In this document: piece by piece, positions 61,301-64,000 of the stretch
Position numbering within the stretch: the stretch's first letter is position 1
Layout: the number at the start of each line of letters is the position of its first letter
DNA from: Rotaria sp. Silwood1
Lineage: Eukaryota > Rotifera > Eurotatoria > Philodinida > Philodinidae
NCBI GenBank assembly: GCA_905250075.1
Contig: CAJNOP010000023.1
Coordinates: 828,529 to 892,528 of the forward strand
Direction: 5' to 3'
Length of the DNA: 64,000 nt
The notes under the pieces: generated by a model
The model's database searches: none
Seen by the model: the letters and a program-made list of their open reading frames with translations, nothing else
What the model was told of the DNA's origin: nothing
Position numbers and translations under genes: made by a program

Positions 61301-63226
61301 GAAATATCTTTGCCACATAATTTTGATTGTAAAAACAATCTACAACAGATCAAGCATTTGAAATAAAGAAAAGTTTTTGACAAGACAATAGATGGCATAT
61401 TAGTCAAATATTACAATTCTAATACTAAATTATTGATCTGTGATACACAATTCATAGGAAACTCAAATGACTATATTTTGATCTTAAATTTCTTTCATAA
61501 TCAGATCTAATAATACCTATGGTTTATCGAAAGTTTATCCAACATAGATGTTTAAAACTCAATATCTTAACAAGGAAACATCTATTTTGGATAAAAATTT
61601 TATTACATGCTAGATATGATTAAAACTTACCTATATGAACGAAATCTTCGATAAAATTATCTTTATTGGAGTTTCCTGTGAATACTGATCCATAGACCGA
61701 GTATACAATAAAATATTTATCACATTGGACTTATGATTATGAATGGTTTCAAATTTTTCTTATTCGAAAAGCAAGAGAAGAGTTCGGAAACATGATCTTA
61801 AATGAGGGTTGCAATATATAGAATATATTATTGTATTTTCGAGTGATAAAATAAAAGTGTGATGAATATATGTGTTTCAAAATAGATACAATAAAAAACA
61901 TAATCTCCTTTGATTAACAAGCGCCGCTACATCATGTTTCACATTATAATTCCGCAGGGATTACGCTAACAGCTTTCTTATTCAAAAAACGAGAAATTTC
62001 TCACGTCTAGTGCAAAAATAATCGTTCATTTTGTTTTGTTTTTTTTTTAGTTTTCACGCATTGTTGTATCTAAAGCTCAACGTGCTTCAATCCGAACTGA
62101 ACTTGAAAGTCAATTTCCTACTGGTAATTTTAAAATAAAATAAAATATATTTAATTTAAATTTCTATTAATAAAAATTTAGTTTTGAATTATATACAATT
62201 TATTATTTCTACATATAATCAACCAGATATTCTTGGCAAAATGTTTTCATGTTTATCTAAATGGCTTGAATTTGGTACATCAATTGTTAAAGTTGAATCA
62301 CTTTTTGATTATTTATTTAATTCATTAAATAATGAAAATATATTTGATGATGCTTCAAATTGTATTATTGTACTTTTTACATCACCGGATGCACTTAAGT
62401 AAACTTCTTTTTTTTTTTTTTTTTTTTGAAAATATTTATAATTTTGTAGATACCCATCAATATTTTCACGTCTTTTACCGTATGTTTTACAACTTGAATC
62501 AATACTTGATCAATCATTAATGATTGGTGATAAAGTATGAAGAATAAATAATTACATATATAAATTTTATGTTTTAAAAATTTGTTTTTTTTAGGAAAAA
62601 GCAGAATGTATAACAAAATTAATAACACAATTTGGTGAAAATCTTGCTCAACTTATTATTCAAATGGCTATTACACCTAATCAACAATCACAAACACTTG
62701 CACATAGATTTTGTTGTCTTGTTATGGTAAAATTTTAGATTTTCTGTATGATAATTTATCAAGTTTTGATTTTTTTTTCTGTTTTAGAAATGTACTGATA
62801 TGAAAGGACAATACCCCATCGAAGAGACATGTTCAGAATTAACATTTAGCTTTTGGTATGCATTACAGGTAGAATTAAATAGATTGAATTTTGATTTTTC
62901 TTCATGAAAAAAAAAAATACATAAAATATTTATTTTAAAATTAGGAAGAAGTAACTTCAATAGATGATGATGATAAACGAATCATTTTATTAGAATTATT
63001 CCGTCCATATTTTGAACGTTTAATTGAAGTATTAATCTCTAAAGGACAATTACCAGATAATGAGAGTATTTTTACAAGTGAAGATAAAGAAACATTTCGA
63101 TGTTATCGTGTTGATATAACAGATACAATGGTAAATGAGAAAGAAATTTTGAAAAAAAAAATTGTTATTTTTTTTTTGTATTTTAGATGTGCATGCATAA
63201 TGTCCTTGGTAATAGAGCGATTGAAG
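58366..63226 (+). CDS. IPO13: Importin-13 (IPO13), partial at the right edge
   Basis: Karyopherin-beta that carries cargo such as UBC9 and MAGO-Y14 in, and eIF1A out, using RanGTP. Exons read in phase: MLMASQ start, IEEIEHIINDFYSP; WDFSWKLLNTNKSPSVQFFG; ALGHLILNMMPDKWKNGI; HLIVLNILTILPEE; then after a 2.85-kb intron FSRIVVSKAQRASIRTELES; SCLSKWLEFG; FDYLFNSLNN; FTSPDALKYPSIFSRLLPYV; TLAHRFCCLVMKCTDMKGQY; ELTFSFWYALQEEV; DKETFRCYRVDITDTM; MCMHNVLGNRAIEG. Human IPO13 has AWHFSWQLLQ, MMPDAWP, LTVLPEEF, SLTLTFWYTLQD and FRIYRVDISDTLMYVYEMLG. It covers roughly the N-terminal half of a protein of about 960 aa. The last visible donor is at 63,227 and the rest lies outside. A second in-frame ATG is two codons after the first. 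Confidence 0.93.
59200..62050 (+). other. 2.85-kb intron of IPO13
   Basis: Flanked by GAG|GTAAGT and T9-AG. It is the longest intron in the window. ORFs inside (59,354-59,674 plus; 61,144-61,407 minus) show no known motifs. A TA microsatellite lies near 59,310. No inverted repeat was recognised. Confidence 0.65.
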
Positions 63227-64000
63227 GTAAATAAGATTAAAGAATTATAATTATCAATATAGGTTTTATTTGACTACTTGTTAATATTATAAGATTTGCT
63301 ATTAGTAATAATTTTGAAATGTAAATTTTAATCTTAAATTTCAACACAAGGTTAGAATAGGCTCAAATACTTGCTACCGGTTTCAGTCGAAAATAGTGAT
63401 ATTATCATAGTGAAACAGACTTTAAAGGAGTTTTTGATGAAATATTGACTTTAGTATGACTAAATGTTGGACTCTTCATTGTGAATGATTTCAAAAAGTA
63501 TATCTCTGGCGCAAGTGAAGAACTGTATGATAAACTAGAATTCAATAAATTCCAAACTATCGAAAGTTCACTTTGTTTTCAGTGGTTCACAAGAGAACTA
63601 CTTCAACTATAATTTGTCGTTTGAATTTATATTGAAGCTACCAGAGGGTCTCAGTAAGACAAGAAAAATCCTAAAAGGATTCGTGCCTATTAGCCTCTGG
63701 AATTACGTTATGACTATTTTATTGAATTTTCGATCTGATATTTAACTCATAGATAGGTCTAATCATCCTTAGAATATTTTGAAAGTTTCATCCGAAAAGG
63801 ATGTTCATTTGTCAAGATACTGAATTTTCAAGTAAAATCGATTTTCATACAGTATCTGTGGTAAAATGACTATTTATGGGAATAGCCATATCTTAGCACA
63901 ATTATATATTTTCAACTAAAACTTTAGAATATTATAAGGTTCCTCGAATTTATCTATGGGCAAAGTTACACGTCCTATTTTTCGTTAGTTAATTTTTCAA
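63227..64000 (+). other. Start of a long IPO13 intron
   Basis: After donor GAAG|GTAAAT no further exon of importin-13 is seen in the remaining 774 bp. The next exon lies beyond the window. Confidence 0.6.

Noticed and set aside
1..64000. A novel multi-gene defence or biosynthetic system
   Set aside because: The genes are mostly conserved single-copy housekeeping genes without shared novel content; apart from the two possible operons and one tandem pair, no grouping suggests a joint system.

Overview
The window is nuclear DNA of an animal with an AT-rich, compact genome. Most introns are about 50 to 65 bp with clean GT/AG ends, mixed with a few outliers of 0.6 to 2.9 kb. The gene set (importin-13, TFIP11, WDR91, MRPS31, IDH3 alpha, a fringe glycosyltransferase, a zyxin/LPP-type LIM protein) is metazoan. 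The AT bias, the short introns, the intronless B-box/coiled-coil protein, the NRF-6-type acyltransferase and T-tract-AG signals directly before start codons fit a rotifer, most likely a bdelloid. That assignment is inference; no marker gene settles it.

Layout. 0.6-3.5 kb (minus): TPR protein fragment and IGBP1/TAP42, spaced like an operon. 3.6-3.9 kb (plus): small secreted Cys peptide sharing a short divergent promoter with IGBP1. 4.6-7.9 kb (plus): WDR91. 9.8-11.25 kb: decayed NIDO/AMOP adhesion-type pseudogene. 11.3-13.7 kb: repeat-bearing spacer. 13.7-15.0 kb (minus): Thr-rich mucin-like membrane protein, head to head with TFIP11 (15.3-19.7 kb, plus). 23.9-27.6 kb (plus): zyxin/LPP/TRIP6-type LIM protein. 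31.8-38.1 kb (minus): NRF-6 acyltransferase. 40.0-40.9 kb (plus): fringe. 41.0-45.7 kb (minus): MRPS31, preceded on the same strand by IDH3A (46.1-49.4 kb), two mitochondrial proteins in a row. 51.7-54.2 kb (plus): tandem pair of secreted paralogues. 55.1-56.4 kb (minus): B-box coiled-coil protein. 58.4 kb to beyond the right edge (plus): importin-13.

Mobile DNA is limited to small non-autonomous pieces: a 143-bp element with perfect 50-bp arms in a TFIP11 intron, a TTAA-flanked 82-bp piggyBac-like MITE, a 250-bp foldback at 22.2 kb, and a family of foldback elements sharing one core at about 33, 39 and 50-51 kb. I saw no tRNA, rRNA, CRISPR array, virus-like gene or intact transposase, and nothing that forms a new multi-gene system. 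The most interesting points are the possible trans-splicing/operon arrangements, the secreted three-repeat paralogues, the foldback family, and a one-base homopolymer break in the mucin-like gene. All gene models were built by hand from splice signals and remembered family sequences.
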